From Gnetum montanum (taxonomy: Eukaryota > Streptophyta > Gnetopsida > Gnetales > Gnetaceae), in contig MNCI01014507.1 of NCBI GenBank assembly GCA_015680685.1, positions 13,300 through 47,767 of the forward strand: a stretch of 34,468 bases of DNA, read 5' to 3'. Below the pieces are notes generated by a model. That model had not been told where the DNA came from. It saw only the letters and a list, made by a program, of their open reading frames with translations, and ran no database searches. Of the stretch, positions 18,891 through 29,954 are shown in pieces; position 1 is the stretch's first letter, and every line of letters begins with the position of its first letter. A program made the translations under genes and the position numbers.

Positions 18891-20110
18891 GGCCTAAGGA
18901 TACCAAATGAATCCCATATGACTACTATCGAAAGAGGAAATAAAGAAGATTGAATGGAAGATTATTTGAGTATGATGTATAGTAGAGTCTTTTAAAGATG
19001 GAAAGTTATAAAATGGGTTGACTTGTTGAATATTAAGAAGAATAAGTTGTTGTGGATTGGTTGGGGAATAAATTTGCATGGTGTTGAATTAATATATAAG
19101 ATGAACTATATAGGATCCTTTTCATAAGTTTTGAAACTTAATCTTTTGAGTAACATGGTTTGGGTATAGTAAAGGACTCTATCTCTAGGTTTAATAGAAA
19201 CTTCTCTAATCCTAGCGTCATGTTTGCATTTGGAGTATTTCTTATGAATTTCATTACATATTTCTGAAAGTAACTAGTTTTTATTCAATAGATTAAGATT
19301 CATTAGTCATTTTTTGGGGCAAGATCTATATTTAAGTCAAGTGTATAACTAGTGATTAGGGTACTAATTTCTACTTGAATTGGCAAGGTAGGTAATTTTC
19401 ATAAATGAGTTCAAATGAAGAATACTCTATAGGAAATTTCTATGTAGATTAATATGCCCATAGAGCATCATTAAGCTTAGTGATCTAATCCTTCCTATAT
19501 TGACTAATAGTTCTAGTTAATATATATGTAATATCTTTATTAGTGACTTTAACTTGACCATTTGCTTGGGGGTGATAAGTTGTAGTGAGTTTATGATTAA
19601 TCCCAAGGCATTACATTAGCTTCTTAAATGTAGTTCTAGTGAAATATGTCACATTGTGTAATATTAGCATTCTAGCTACTTCAAATATATTCACCACATA
19701 TTGAAAGAACTTTGTAGCAATTATTATACAATCTTTGACTATAGCTACTTCTACCCACTTGGTGTAATAATCAACAGTCATAATTATACATGACTTTCCA
19801 CTCAACATCAATGTGATGGACCCCATGAAATAAATTCCTCAAATATTAAATGATTTTGATGGTTGTATTCATTATTTTTTTCCTTCATTCCTAGTTTTTA
19901 TTCCTCCATATCTCTAGCATCTTTCACAAGATTGTCTGAATTGGTGCACATCCTTAAATATGGTAAGCTAGAAATAGCCTTCCATAAAAAATCTCAGAGC
20001 ACTTCTTCTTTTTGCGTAATGACCACCACATGATCCTTCATGCATATCTTGTAGGAATCTTTACTGATTTTCTTCTAGAAAATATCATTGAATTAATCCA
20101 TCTACATAAA
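18891..20110 (-). pseudogene. E3 integrase, decayed
   Basis: C-terminal tail LILLNIQQVNPFYNFPSL (about 18980-19040) matches E2 LLVNIQQTKPFHT. The core shows TVDYYTKWVEVA (about 19730-19780), a decayed second-Asp region (ILHNVTYFTRTTF, about 19620-19660) where E2 has LISDNGTHFTG, and TYHPQANGQVKVTNKDI (about 19530-19585). It would insert element DNA into the genome. The catalytic Asp of DNGTHF has been replaced by His in this copy, and stops interrupt the frame, so it is dead. Confidence 0.75.
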
Positions 20111-20259
20111 TTTTATATAGATTAAATTCAATTTTCATGAAATGTTTACTTCCATGGAGAAACCATTCCCTTTTTTTTTTATCCCATTCAGTAGGGGGTT
20201 CTTATAATATTAGATAGGTCATATAATCTACAACCTAGAACTTTGCTACTAAATTTGTA

Positions 20260-20743
20260 ACCATTAATGATTTTGTAAATAAGGACTCATTTGGGAATTG
20301 ATCCAATAAAGATTTCTTATTTTCTTACAGAACCCATTACAACCTTGAAAAATGATCACTTACCACATTTTCTATTTCTTTATCGTTAATCATGGTGATA
20401 TCAAATTCTTGTAACATGATGAGTCATCTAATTATTCATGGATCGATTGCTAGTTTGTTCATCAAGAATATGATTACACTATGGTAAGTATGAACATAGA
20501 CTAAATAATTGATAATGTAGTATCTAAATTTTTTAAGTGCATATACCATAGCCATACGTTCCTTCTCTGTAGTAGTATTAAGTTGTGTTGTGGTAATACT
20601 TTGGCTAGTGAAATGTATGTAATAGGGCCTTTTATGATGATCTAATTGAGTAAGTAATACCCCTAGTGCATATCTGGAAGCATCTATCATGATGTGAAAA
20701 AGCCTTGATCAATCTGAAGCTTTAAGATTGGAGTATTGATTAG
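20260..20743 (-). pseudogene. E3 RNase H domain, decayed
   Basis: Readable as MIDASRYALGVLLTQLDHHK (about 20630-20690), TTEKERMAMVYALKKFRYY and VYVHTYHS (about 20480-20570). Family motifs are D-A-S, T-E-K-E and V-x-T-D-H; here the last Asp is Tyr. It would degrade the RNA strand during reverse transcription. The upstream connection to RT is interrupted by the solo LTR at 20744-21538. Confidence 0.75.
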
Positions 20744-21538
20744 TGATGAATCACCATTTTAGTTGACCACGATATTGCATATGTGATATTGAGTACGCGA
20801 TATCGCAACCTATCTCCTCATCTATAAATAAGAGGTAGATAGATCCGATAGACAGTTTTTTTTGAAGTTAGTAGTTAGATTAAAGTTTCTTTTTACATCT
20901 ATCAGTGCATGCCTGCAGTGTGGTGATTGTAATTGTACGACATCCTTATTCGAGTGTGACATACTTGGACACGCACATGATTGGAAATAAAGATCGAGAT
21001 TACTTCATCATTGCGGCATTCACTTAGCTTAATTATTTATTTAATTGTTATTTACTGCTTTCTTAGTTAATATCTTCTTACCCTAAACTATTGTTAAACA
21101 CGGAATGAGTATGACTTGATCACGAGCATTTAAGTGTGACTACTTCATAACCTAGTAGCGTACCTAGGATTTGCACTTGGTAATCCTAGTGGTAGTCGTG
21201 CATGAGGTCCAAGATGTGTATGGACGATTGAGGAATAGATGCTCATCGCACTTAGGCTAGCTTAGATTCTCTCTCACCCTCTTTCTCTCTTAGCTTAGTT
21301 AATATTATTTTCCATTATCTCTAGGAGTAGCATTAGCATAGGAACACATCATACACCTCACTTTGGACTAAACCATACGTGACAAAGCTAATACTAGTCC
21401 AGGTGGGAAGACAGCGAACTGTGACCTAAGGATAACTATCTAGATACCACAACTAGTCCGTCTACGGAGTTTGACAGGATCATGCGTGAAACACTCGTAT
21501 TCGTATGGTTGAGCATAGGGGTACCTCACCAATCATCA
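20744..21538 (+). mobile_element. Solo LTR (795 bp) with target duplication ATTAG
   Basis: It starts TGATGAATCACC and ends CAATCATCA. The flanks ATTAG (20739-20743) and ATTAG (21539-21543) match exactly. TATA box at 20823-20830 follows GATATTG/GATATCG motifs (20769-20807). AATAAAG is at about 20987. The left flank continues the E3 RNase H relic and the right flank the E3 RT relic, so it landed in that element. A full element lost its internal region and one LTR by LTR-LTR recombination. Many CG sites remain, so it is younger than E3. Confidence 0.92.
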
Positions 21539-21543
21539 ATTAG

Positions 21544-22420
21544 CTTATGTTTTAGGCTTTCAAATTCCTTTTCACACTTTTTTGACCAATTGTATAATGC
21601 ATCTTTCTTTGTTAGTTCCACGAGCAATTTTTCTATCTTGGAAAAATTTTTAATAAATCTTTTATAATACCTTGTATGACCAAGAAATGATCTAACATCC
21701 TTAACTATTTGTGGTGTTTGGGTAATGTTTTGAATGACCTTGATCTTGTTGGGATCTACCTCTATTTTTTTCTGCAATACTTATTATCCTAGAGCTATGT
21801 CCTTTTTTGACCATTAAATGGCTCTTTTGCTAATTAATCTTTAGATTTGTTTCTAAACATCTTTTTAGAACTTGTTCTAAATGGTTCAATGCTTGCTCAA
21901 ATTCAGGTCCATAAGTGAAGAAATTATCTATAAACATCTTAACTTTATTACCAATATGCTTTTGGAAAATCCTAAGGATTAGTATTTGGAATGTCGTATG
22001 AGTATTGCATAGATCAAATGACATTTTTTTGTACAAAAACATTCTTTGCGAGTTAGTGAGCATAGTCTTCTTTTAATCTTCTAGTGCAATACAAATATGA
22101 TTCTATTCATTGTATGCATCCAAAAAATTATAGTATTAACGCCTTGTAATAATATCCAAAACTTGGCTAACAAATGCAAAAGGGAAGTGATCTTTAAATA
22201 TTACTACATTTAACAATAAAAAATCTATACAAAGCATTTACTTGCCATCTTTCTTCAAAATAATAACCAATGACCCAACCCATCCATTAACTATGATTAG
22301 GTAAATGAATCCTATTTTTAGTAGTTTCTCTAATTCTTACTTGATGACCTTCTTAATCATCAGGTTCAACCTCTACTAATGTTGATTATGTGGTTTGGCA
22401 ATTGGATATGTGTAAATATG
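21544..22420 (-). pseudogene. E3 reverse transcriptase, decayed
   Basis: Right to left: FRLLN and KDHFPFAF words (about 22170-22240), KMSFDLCNTHTTFQ (about 21965-22025; family PFGLCNAPATFQ), the catalytic box region KMFIDNFFTYG (about 21905-21945; family FMDDF, here F-I-D-N), EQALNHLEQVLKRCLETNLK (about 21840-21900) and, after a frameshift, RSFLGHTRYYKRFIKNFSKI (about 21630-21695). The second catalytic Asp is Asn, so it is inactive. The words ETNLK and SHLMVKKG are typical of Athila RTs. Confidence 0.8.
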
Positions 22421-23024
22421 ATGTTGGAAAATTTATAGATCTATGTTAGTAATCTCATCATATGACCATGCAAATACTGTTAAACATCTATTTACAACCT
22501 CAAGTAATCCTTGCTCTTGTTCCTTATTAATATTGACATTAATAATTATATGTTTTTTTTATGAAAAAAGCATATTCCAATGGACTTGGTATTATTTTAA
22601 GTTATAAATTTTTTGCTTTATTTTTGTTAGCAATGTCTAGTTCTTCTCATTCAATATTACCTTCTTATTGAAACTTAGTGTGGGAAAGTTGTCTATGTAT
22701 TAGTTCTATCTCATTGGTTTCCTCAACATAGGAACTTGTGATTTTCTTAATTAGTTCCATGTATATATCTAGATCTAATTCTATTTCATTAGTTAGCTAA
22801 TGAATGCCCTCTTATTTTGTGGTTTTTGCATATAGAAACTCTTGCAAACACATATTTTTAACATATACTTTGCATTATGGGATTTTAGTTTTTCTCGTTG
22901 TCCATATTTTCTACATGTCATTGAATCCATTATTGTTGTATGTGATTCATAGAACCCTATTTCACTAAATGGCTGATGTGTCATCTTCCTTGAATATTTA
23001 CAAGGATAGCTCTTTGATTCTAAG
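22421..23024 (-). other. E3 spacer between protease and RT, decayed
   Basis: By position this corresponds to the pre-RT part of E2 (32500-33080), but the frame is lost and only scattered similarity remains. T-rich runs occur near 22550 and 22620. No separate gene is seen. Confidence 0.4.
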
Positions 23025-23340
23025 CTTGGCATTGATGGTGTTAAGCCATGGTCTTCCCATGATTATAGGAAATTCTTCTTTATTATTTTCTACATGAATG
23101 ACTAAATTTTGTAGGATATGACTAGCCATTGATAATAATTACAACCTCTTATATTTGTCTAAGTGGGATAGTAATGGACTAGTTTGCCAACACTAATTAG
23201 ATGTTACATTTGTTTAAGAGAGGTAAATTACAAGCCCTATACATATCTTGTGAAACAAGATTCATCCTTAATCCTAAATCTAATAGATCCTTACATGGCA
23301 TAATTCTTGCTATTTGATGATCAAGTAAAGGACTTCATGG
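23025..23340 (-). pseudogene. E3 aspartic protease, decayed
   Basis: Right to left: CKDLLDLGLRMNLVSQDMY (about 23240-23300) corresponds to CKALLDSGSGVNLISQEMY of E1, so the catalytic D-S-G has become D-L-G. Then SITIPL and EEFPIIMGRPWLNTI (about 23030-23080), the Gly-Arg motif near the protease C-terminus. Stops separate these pieces. Confidence 0.7.
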
Positions 23341-23760
23341 ATTTCTTTGTTTCTTAGGAAGTGCTCTTGCTTTTATCTAGTGTCTTATAGTCCATGTACA
23401 TATGATAATCTTTAGATTTCTTTCTATTGATGTTTGAATCATACTACTTGCATGAAAACTTGGTGTAAGATGATTAGGATTATATGGAGTTCCTATCCTT
23501 TGAGCCTTCTTTGGACTTGTGCTAAAGAAAGGACATTTCTTTGATCTCTATTCACAAGTGCTTGTGATGTCCTCTTATGTACTAACTACCTTGGTAGCAC
23601 TTGTTTATTGATGTTATGTTAATAGTTGTCCTTGTATAACTAGTGATGGTACTAAAAGTAATGACTTGTGAGTTTGATCAAAGTTGGATGTAGTTGACTA
23701 TGACATGTAAGGTTGTGATTCTAAACATGGGGTTGTAGCCCTCTGGTATTTTTTAGGATA
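23341..23760 (-). pseudogene. E3 gag C-terminal part, left of the LINE insertion
   Basis: By position and scattered nucleotide similarity (for example TTGATGTTATGTTAATAGTTG near 23610 against E2 33820) this is the Gln/Pro/Ser-rich gag tail. No continuous frame survives. The right boundary with the LINE is uncertain. Confidence 0.45.
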
Positions 23761-26470
23761 GTAGGGAGAGGAGGATTAAGTTTAGGCTAGTAGTTGACTG
23801 TAAAACCATGCCAAATCTTGTGAATAAGTTCTTTTTTAGATTTTTTAGATGCTAGGGCATTCTATAGAATTCATTTGTAGTAGTCATAAGGCTTGGTTAC
23901 TATGGAAAATATGCAAGGACTTGTTGGAGCATCCTCTAGAAACAACGCATAACATTGTTGCCTAGATGTTATGAAAAGTAGATAAAGGTTCCTATATTAG
24001 AGATGGGTGTGGGTAAAGAAGTAAGCTCAATGATAAAACTCTCAGTTGACAACATAAAATGTTGGAATTGTTAATAAAAATACCTCTAAAATTAATTACG
24101 CCATGAAAGATGAAGAATCTACCTTGCTTGCCTCTAAAAAATAAGATGGAAAGGGACGAAAGCTAAAGATTTAGGCTAAGATTATAAACTCTTCTACTCA
24201 GGAAAGTAAAATCACCAAAATGGAGTGAACATAATCATTGATCAATCTATTAAAGATAAATTGGTACAAGTATATTGCCATAACAGTTAAATTATGGGAA
24301 TCAAACTTGTACTTGAAAATGAGTTTATTAACATCATTAGTGCTTTTGACCCACAAATTAGCCATAAAAATTTGATATAGTAGGATTTTCTGGGATTCCA
24401 TGGATTAGGTGCTTCATAAAAATATCTAATAAGAGAACAATTACTTCACAAAGGCACCTAGAATTAGGATTACTCTACAAATTTAATTTGAGGTCAAATG
24501 GAAAGTTACATTTAGAAAATTAGAAAGAAAATATTGGGTAAAATAAAAGGAAAAACATAGAACCTAAAGAAAACATTATGGTGGAGTGATGAAGTGAAAT
24601 AAACTATCCAAAATAAGGAAAAATGCTTTAAGAAATGACTACAAAGTAGTAGCCAAGAAAATAGGCTAATATACAAAATGGTAAAAAAGAAGGTCACTCT
24701 ACCAATATTCAAAGCCAAACATAAGGCATTTGATAGATTTTATGAGAAATTAGGAACAAAAGATGGAGAAAAATATATTATAAATTGGAAAAAATAAGAA
24801 ACAAGAAATGTAAAGACATTGATCATGTTGAATGCATCAAGGAAGCAAATGAAAAAAATTTGGTAAAAGAGAATGAAATTTTGAATAGGTGAAAAAATTA
24901 TTTTCATGAATTATTAAATGAAGAATTTTCAAGAGAAGAAATCCAAGAAGAAGAACCAAATTTTAGTTTGGTTAAGTAACTTCCCTTCTTTAAGGTGAAG
25001 ATAGCCTTATCAAAAATGAAAAATGGAAAAATTGTTGGACTAGATAACATTCGTATAAAAGCTTGAAAAGCATTAAGAGATACAATATTTTTTTGGATGA
25101 TATAATTATTTAACAAAATTTTTATGGATAGAGAAGTGCCCAATAATTGAAGAAAAAGCTTTGTTATTTCCATTTCCAAAAATAAAGAAGACATACTAAA
25201 TTATGTAAACTATAGAGGGATTAAGATAATGAGCCATACTATAAACCTTTGGGAGAGAGTTATAGGGTAATGTCTCGAACTTGAATAAAAAATATTGAAA
25301 AATCAATTTTGATTTATGCTAAGAAGATCTACTATAAAGGCTATTTTCTTGATATGACAATTGATAGAGAAATTTAGAAAATAGAAAAAATCTATATATG
25401 ATCTTCATTAACTTGGAAAAAGCATATGAGAGAGTGCCTAGACATATTATTTAGTGGGTCTTGCAAAGGAAAAGTATCCCTAATAAATATATTAAAGTAA
25501 TTCAAGACATGTATGAAGGAGCTATCACTAAAATTAGAACAACCTATGGAATAACATTTGATTTTCTAGTCACAGTATATCTATATCAAGGATTTGCACT
25601 TAGCCCATACTTATTTGCCATTATTATTAATAAATTAACAAAGAAAATACAAGATGAAGTCCCTTGGAATATGCTATTTGGTGATGACATTATGTTGGTT
25701 GATACAACTTAAGAAAATATTGTTGCTAAAATGGAGAAGTGGAGACATGCTCTATAATCAAAAGAATTAAAAATTAGCAGAAGTAAGATAGAATATATGA
25801 AATGAAATTTTAATAATAACATAAACTATGGTGAAAAATAAGTAACAATTTAACACAAAAAATTCCTTTAGTACAAATAGTTCTACTACCTAAGATCAAT
25901 CCTTTAATTACAAGGTGAAATTGATAAAGACATTTGAAATAGAATTAAGGCAAGATGGTCAAAATGGAGATAGGCTAGTGGTGTTCTCTATGATAAAATA
26001 ATACTAATAAAATTAAAGAGGATATTTTATAGAAAAAAAATTAGGCTTGCTATCTTATATGGAGCTAAATGTTGGATAGTTGAAAAGAGGCATTAATGAC
26101 AAGTCATTGTGACAAAAGTGCAAATGCTTTAACGGATGTTGAATGTTACTAGAAGAGATAAACTACATAATACAGACATTAGGGAAGACTTGGAGTGGCT
26201 ACTATTTTAAATAAATTACAAGAACGAATACATAGATGGTTTGAACATGTACAAAGAAGATCAACAATAAGCCTATAAACAAAGATTACTACATCACTGT
26301 TCCAAGAAAACCATCAAAAGGAAGAAGACCAAATAAGACATGGGAAAAATGATTGAAGATGATTTAAAGAAACTGCAAATAAAAAAAATATCTAGCTCTT
26401 CATAGAGGCAAATATCAAAAGAGAACTCATGTGGCTAACCCCATCTTATTGGGGCAAGACTAGGATAATG
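23760..26470 (+). mobile_element. RTE-type LINE (non-LTR retrotransposon), near full length, decayed
   Basis: Plus strand. Endonuclease remnants occur from about 24050 (KGRKLK, YKLFYSGK-like and IKLVLENEFINIISAFDPQ words to about 24350). A linker AKHKAFDRFYEKLGTKDGEK (about 24710-24770) follows. RT core: FINLEKAYERVPRHII (about 25400-25450), KYIKVIQDMYEGAITKIRTT (about 25485-25545), YQGFALSPYLFAIIINKLTK (about 25585-25640) and MLFGDDIMLVDTT (about 25670-25710) with the catalytic DD; family FADD is GDD here. The 3' end VANPILLGQ followed by a GATGATAA-type tail (about 26430-26470) is typical of plant RTE elements. Many stops. The 5' boundary and target duplication were not resolved. It interrupts E3 gag. 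Confidence 0.8.
25379..25711 (+). pseudogene. LINE reverse transcriptase core
   Basis: The best-preserved part of the LINE, with only a stop between VPRHII and WVLQRKS in this stretch. Motifs in order are the AYERVPR fingers motif, DMYEG, the QG-ALSPYLF motif and the catalytic box M-L-F-G-D-D-I-M-L-V-D. In an intact RTE this enzyme copies its own RNA at a nicked target (target-primed reverse transcription). The sequence Q-D-E-V-P-W just before the catalytic box is characteristic of plant RTE. Confidence 0.85.
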
Positions 26471-27222
26471 ATGATAAGTAATGAAAGAGGGCATGGGCTA
26501 AGGTACACTTGGACATATGGATCATTGGGCATAGTATTTTTAAGGATCTTTTTGTTGATACAAATACTATTGTCTTGATGGTAGCATCCTCCAAAATTAT
26601 GGTTATTGCCACTGTTGTTGATATTATTCCTGTGGTTAAGGGTTAGCCTCACTAGGATAGTACTATTGATATGACTGTCTAAAATTACATTGTAAAAAAG
26701 GTAATCTTATGGGTATTTGGTTTTTAATGAATTTTGAATTTAATACATATGTCCCAAAATCTTGAAAATGGATCATAATAGGGTAAAAACCCTTGGGATG
26801 TTCCTACTGACACACATTATACTTATTCTCATCCTCAGAACTTGAATTTGTAGCTTCTTCTCCCATAGTAACTTTTCCTTTATTTTTTTTTAAAAAATTT
26901 ATTTTCCTTATTTTTCTTATATTAGTTTCCAATGAAGGCTTGCTTAGTCTTTTCTTCTAGTATCTTTAGTGCTATTGCAAATTTTTCATTCATAGTATCC
27001 CATATTTTATCTACTTTAGTTGAAATGTCATTCACAAATTTTCATCTCTCTTTCTTAGAGAAGGATCTCTATTATACTCTTCAATTGATTCCCTTTTTCT
27101 TAACTCACCTTCATCTTTTACAAATTGATTCGCTAACCTTTGTATCCTATGCATTATTATCTTTGATAATCTTCCTTAAGCATACACACCAAGGGTCTCT
27201 TTGGTTTTACTCCTTAACCCAT
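26471..27222 (-). pseudogene. E3 gag, right of the LINE insertion, cut by E2
   Basis: The reverse strand encodes NNSGNNHNFGGCYHQDNSI (about 26555-26610), which matches the out-of-frame reading NTSSGNTHSHEGCHHQGNN of E1 gag at about 13480-13550. Nucleotide similarity to E1 gag continues to the right; bases near 27177-27222 match E1 near 14160-14215, up to AGCCCAT. The E2 LTR interrupts exactly there, so the rest of E3 gag should lie beyond E2, outside the window. Confidence 0.6.
27218..27222 (+). repeat. Predicted left target-site duplication of E2 (CCCAT)
   Basis: Five bases directly before the E2 LTR start. The partner is expected after the E2 5' LTR, beyond position 34468. Confidence 0.55.
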
Positions 27223-28067
27223 TGATGAGTGGCTAGGTATCACTATGCCCAACCATACGAATACAAGCGTTCACACACAATCTGGTCGAACTCCAAGGAT
27301 TAAGTGCTTATGTGCTTACATAGAACAAGAATGGGTTATGTGATCATTGTCTTCCCAAGCTTACTTGCAAGGCACAATTATATGGTTAAGTAAACTTGAG
27401 TTATACGATTTTTATGATGTTATGTTTTATGTTCTTAGTGCTTAAAATAGGGAAATCAAATAATTTAGTAACTAATTTGATTTAACTAGTTAACTATTCT
27501 CTAACTAATCCTAACACCAGCATCTGTTCCCACTCTCCGGACACATCCTGAACTAGTGTAACACTACCTGGATTACCAAACCCTAGTTGTTACTAGGTTA
27601 CCAAGTGTTCCACGTATGCTTGAAGTGGTTGTGCTGAGTGTGCTACTTCGTTGGTTATTAACAATTCAATAGAAATAACATTGATTAACTAATGAGAGTA
27701 TCAAATAATAGTAAATAACATTAAATGAAATAATTAAGCTATTCTAAATGTTGCAAGGTTTATCACAAAGTTCATCTTTATTTCCGGTCATAAGGTGTGC
27801 TTAGGTACACAATGCTCGAATAAAGATCTGTTCACTTTATGACTCTTGCTACGGGCACTCAGAAATAATTCTAACTCTGAAAGGAAAAAATTGCAAGAGT
27901 TCGGCTAAGGGACTAAGAAATAATGCCAAACCAAGTGCCTTGGTCTCTTATTTATAGGCAACAAGATAGGCTTTGACATTGCATGTCCAATATCGCTTTG
28001 GTACCTTCAATATTGCGTATCTGATATCCAGGGTCCAATATCAGGTGTCTGATATCATGACTCATCA
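27223..28067 (-). repeat. E2 3' LTR (845 bp)
   Basis: It starts TGATGAGTGGCTAGG and ends GACTCATCA. U3 carries GATATC/CAATATTGC-like motifs (27975-28057), with TATA at 27949-27956 (reverse strand). A reverse-strand AATAAAGATGAAC near 27780 is a likely poly(A) signal. It aligns with the E1 LTRs over its length but is clearly a different subfamily. Confidence 0.88.
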
Positions 28068-28077
28068 TACCCCCATG
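28068..28077 (-). promoter_or_regulatory. E2 polypurine tract
   Basis: CATGGGGGTA on the sense strand directly before the 3' LTR, identical to E1. Confidence 0.75.
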
Positions 28078-29950
28078 AGTGAATGAAAACTCATCCTTGA
28101 GTTCCTTACAAATTATTGGGATGGTATGAGATTATTGACTAAAAAAAACTGACGGTGACATGGAATGACAGACTCAAAGTGCCCAGTGAATGGATTGACA
28201 AACATATTACAGCATTGGTGTTCATAACCACTATGGTGAACACTGTACATAGATGACATTTAGACCTTCTTTTGACAACTTGAGGAGAGAGAGAAGAAAG
28301 AAAATGAGGCACTTTGTTGCTGATGTCAAAATTGTGCACACCGTTGTTCATCCATGGCCACCTAACCAAGCTTATTCCTTGCATAAATGCTCTTGTTCTA
28401 GTCCATCCTTAGTGCTTCCTCCTATCCCAGTCCATTGTTCATGTGACCACCATCTACACACACAACACAGTCACAAACTCTCAAGGGTAGATAAGATATA
28501 ATGTAATTGATACCTTGCCTTGATATGAAGTACATTGGCTAGGTTGTGGGTATGGTAGATACTAGGTTAGAGGTTTGTAATTATCACTATCCAAGATGTA
28601 GGGGTGAAATAAGTAATGGAATGGAAAACTTTACGAAAGGCCCCCATAACTAAGAGTGAACCTTCGGTAGCAATAGGATGGAAAATGAAAGACAAAGAAA
28701 GATTAGAGAAATAACAACGGTGAAGCTAATAAAACAAAAAAAGAAAAAAACAAATGCCATGGATGGGATGAATTAAAAAAATAGTTGAGTGCAAGAAATT
28801 TTTAAGGGTAAGAACTTAACAATTGCACCAAAAAAGAATGCCAGTGGCTCCTGTCCAAAGCAGGCTCATGCCCTTTTTATGCCCTGACAAACCCAGAAAC
28901 CAAAGAGTCTGTAAGCTCTAGGAATGATATTTGGAAGCAATAGTTAAGAATTCACCTGCAAGAATTTACTAAAGAATAAAAATGCATCAACCAAAATATA
29001 GACTACTCATAAAATCGGCAATGAGGTGGAATATGGAAAGCAATACAAAAAGAGAGAATGGAATGGAATGGAATCCTGAAATCAAGGTTGTGTAAAGTCC
29101 CTTGTGTAGTATGTGATTAAGGTAACTTAATAAAATTTAGCCCAAATCTAGATTAAAACTAACCATATCCAATGACCTCGCATCCACACACTTGACCAAC
29201 CCATCCTCCTAAAGCAATGAGAATGCTTCCACAAAATAACCACCATTTCAAAAGGAGAACAAAAGAGAAGCAGGAAGTGAGAAAGGGCGTTAGTTAGAGG
29301 GAATCTTTAAGCATGGGTAACATGTCTTTCTAGTTCCATAACTAGTGCTTGTATCCCATGTTCCTTTATTGTGTCTAAGGGGTGTGCTTTAAATTCCCAC
29401 CAGTTTTGTTTTAAGTGTGAATCACACCATGCAAAGACTTATTTGATTTATTCAACCTCTTGGTATTAGTTGTTAGTGGAATGGTAGACAACCTATGAAA
29501 AACATCCAAGTACCCAAGAGAATAGCTAGCATAAATGCATCACATCCCCTTGAAGTCACATCCTTTTCAATCCATTTAAATCTTTCCTTGGTTTGAAGAG
29601 TAGCAAGCCACAAATTCATTAATAGGTTTTTGTAGAAAAAGGGATAGTACAGTTTCAAAACAAAGGGAGATAATAGAGTGGAATGGATGAATGGATGACA
29701 TGGACTCATTTCCTGTTTTATCAAAAGAAACCATATCTTAGCATCAACATTGAAAGTCAAAGGTAAAAACCAAACATTAGTAATCAACACTATTATAGTA
29801 CAATCCATCATCATGAGCACTTATTATGTGATGAGTGAAAATAAATCAAACAAACAAAGAAATAGCAAAAATGTTAATGATGGTGTAAAACAAAAAAAAA
29901 GTAAACATGAAAAATGTCTAAAAAAAAAGGACAAAAGAAATTGACTTTGA
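28078..29950 (-). other. E2 non-coding 3' region
   Basis: 1.87 kb, collinear with 10357-12218 of E1. It carries a GA-rich run (28283-28300), CCTTCGGTAGC (about 28661), the stem-loop word CCAAAGCAGGCTCAT (about 28855), one GGGTAACATG hairpin (29291-29344) and the A-rich tract (29830-29940). A 115-residue open frame at 29473-29820 overlaps a homologous part of E1, but the best-conserved frame differs between the two, so I leave it uncalled. An eroded env-like ORF is possible. Confidence 0.6.
29291..29344. repeat. Hairpin unit of E2 with core CATGGGTAACATG
   Basis: Outer arms TAGTTA (29291-29296) and TAACTA (29339-29344), then GG-AA/TT-CC blocks, and the centre CATG-GGTAA-CATG. E1 has the same outer arms (11531-11536 and 11562-11567), but 16 bases between two GGG runs, including the left inner arm, are missing. 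Confidence 0.7.
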
Positions 29951-29954
29951 ATAA

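Larger units (their letters stand above)
17196..27222 (-). mobile_element. E3: old Athila-like element, heavily decayed and interrupted
   Basis: From right to left the minus strand carries gag, PR, RT, RNase H and IN relics in the standard Ty3/gypsy order, then a 3' non-coding region. Three insertions split it: E2 at 27223 within gag, an RTE LINE (about 23760-26470) within gag, and a solo LTR (20744-21538) between RT and RNase H. The density of stops is much higher than in E2. The extent of its LTRs is uncertain. Confidence 0.8.

Noticed and set aside
28139-28501. Overlapping plus and minus open frames just inside the E2 PPT
   Set aside because: No conserved motif, and the frames are not shared with the homologous E1 stretch at 10440-10720.
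29473-29820. A 115-residue minus-strand frame with hydrophobic stretches, an env-like candidate in the E2 3' region
   Set aside because: E1 has homologous DNA (11734-12010), but the frame that aligns best differs between copies and is broken by stops, so coding is not supported. It stays a weak possibility.
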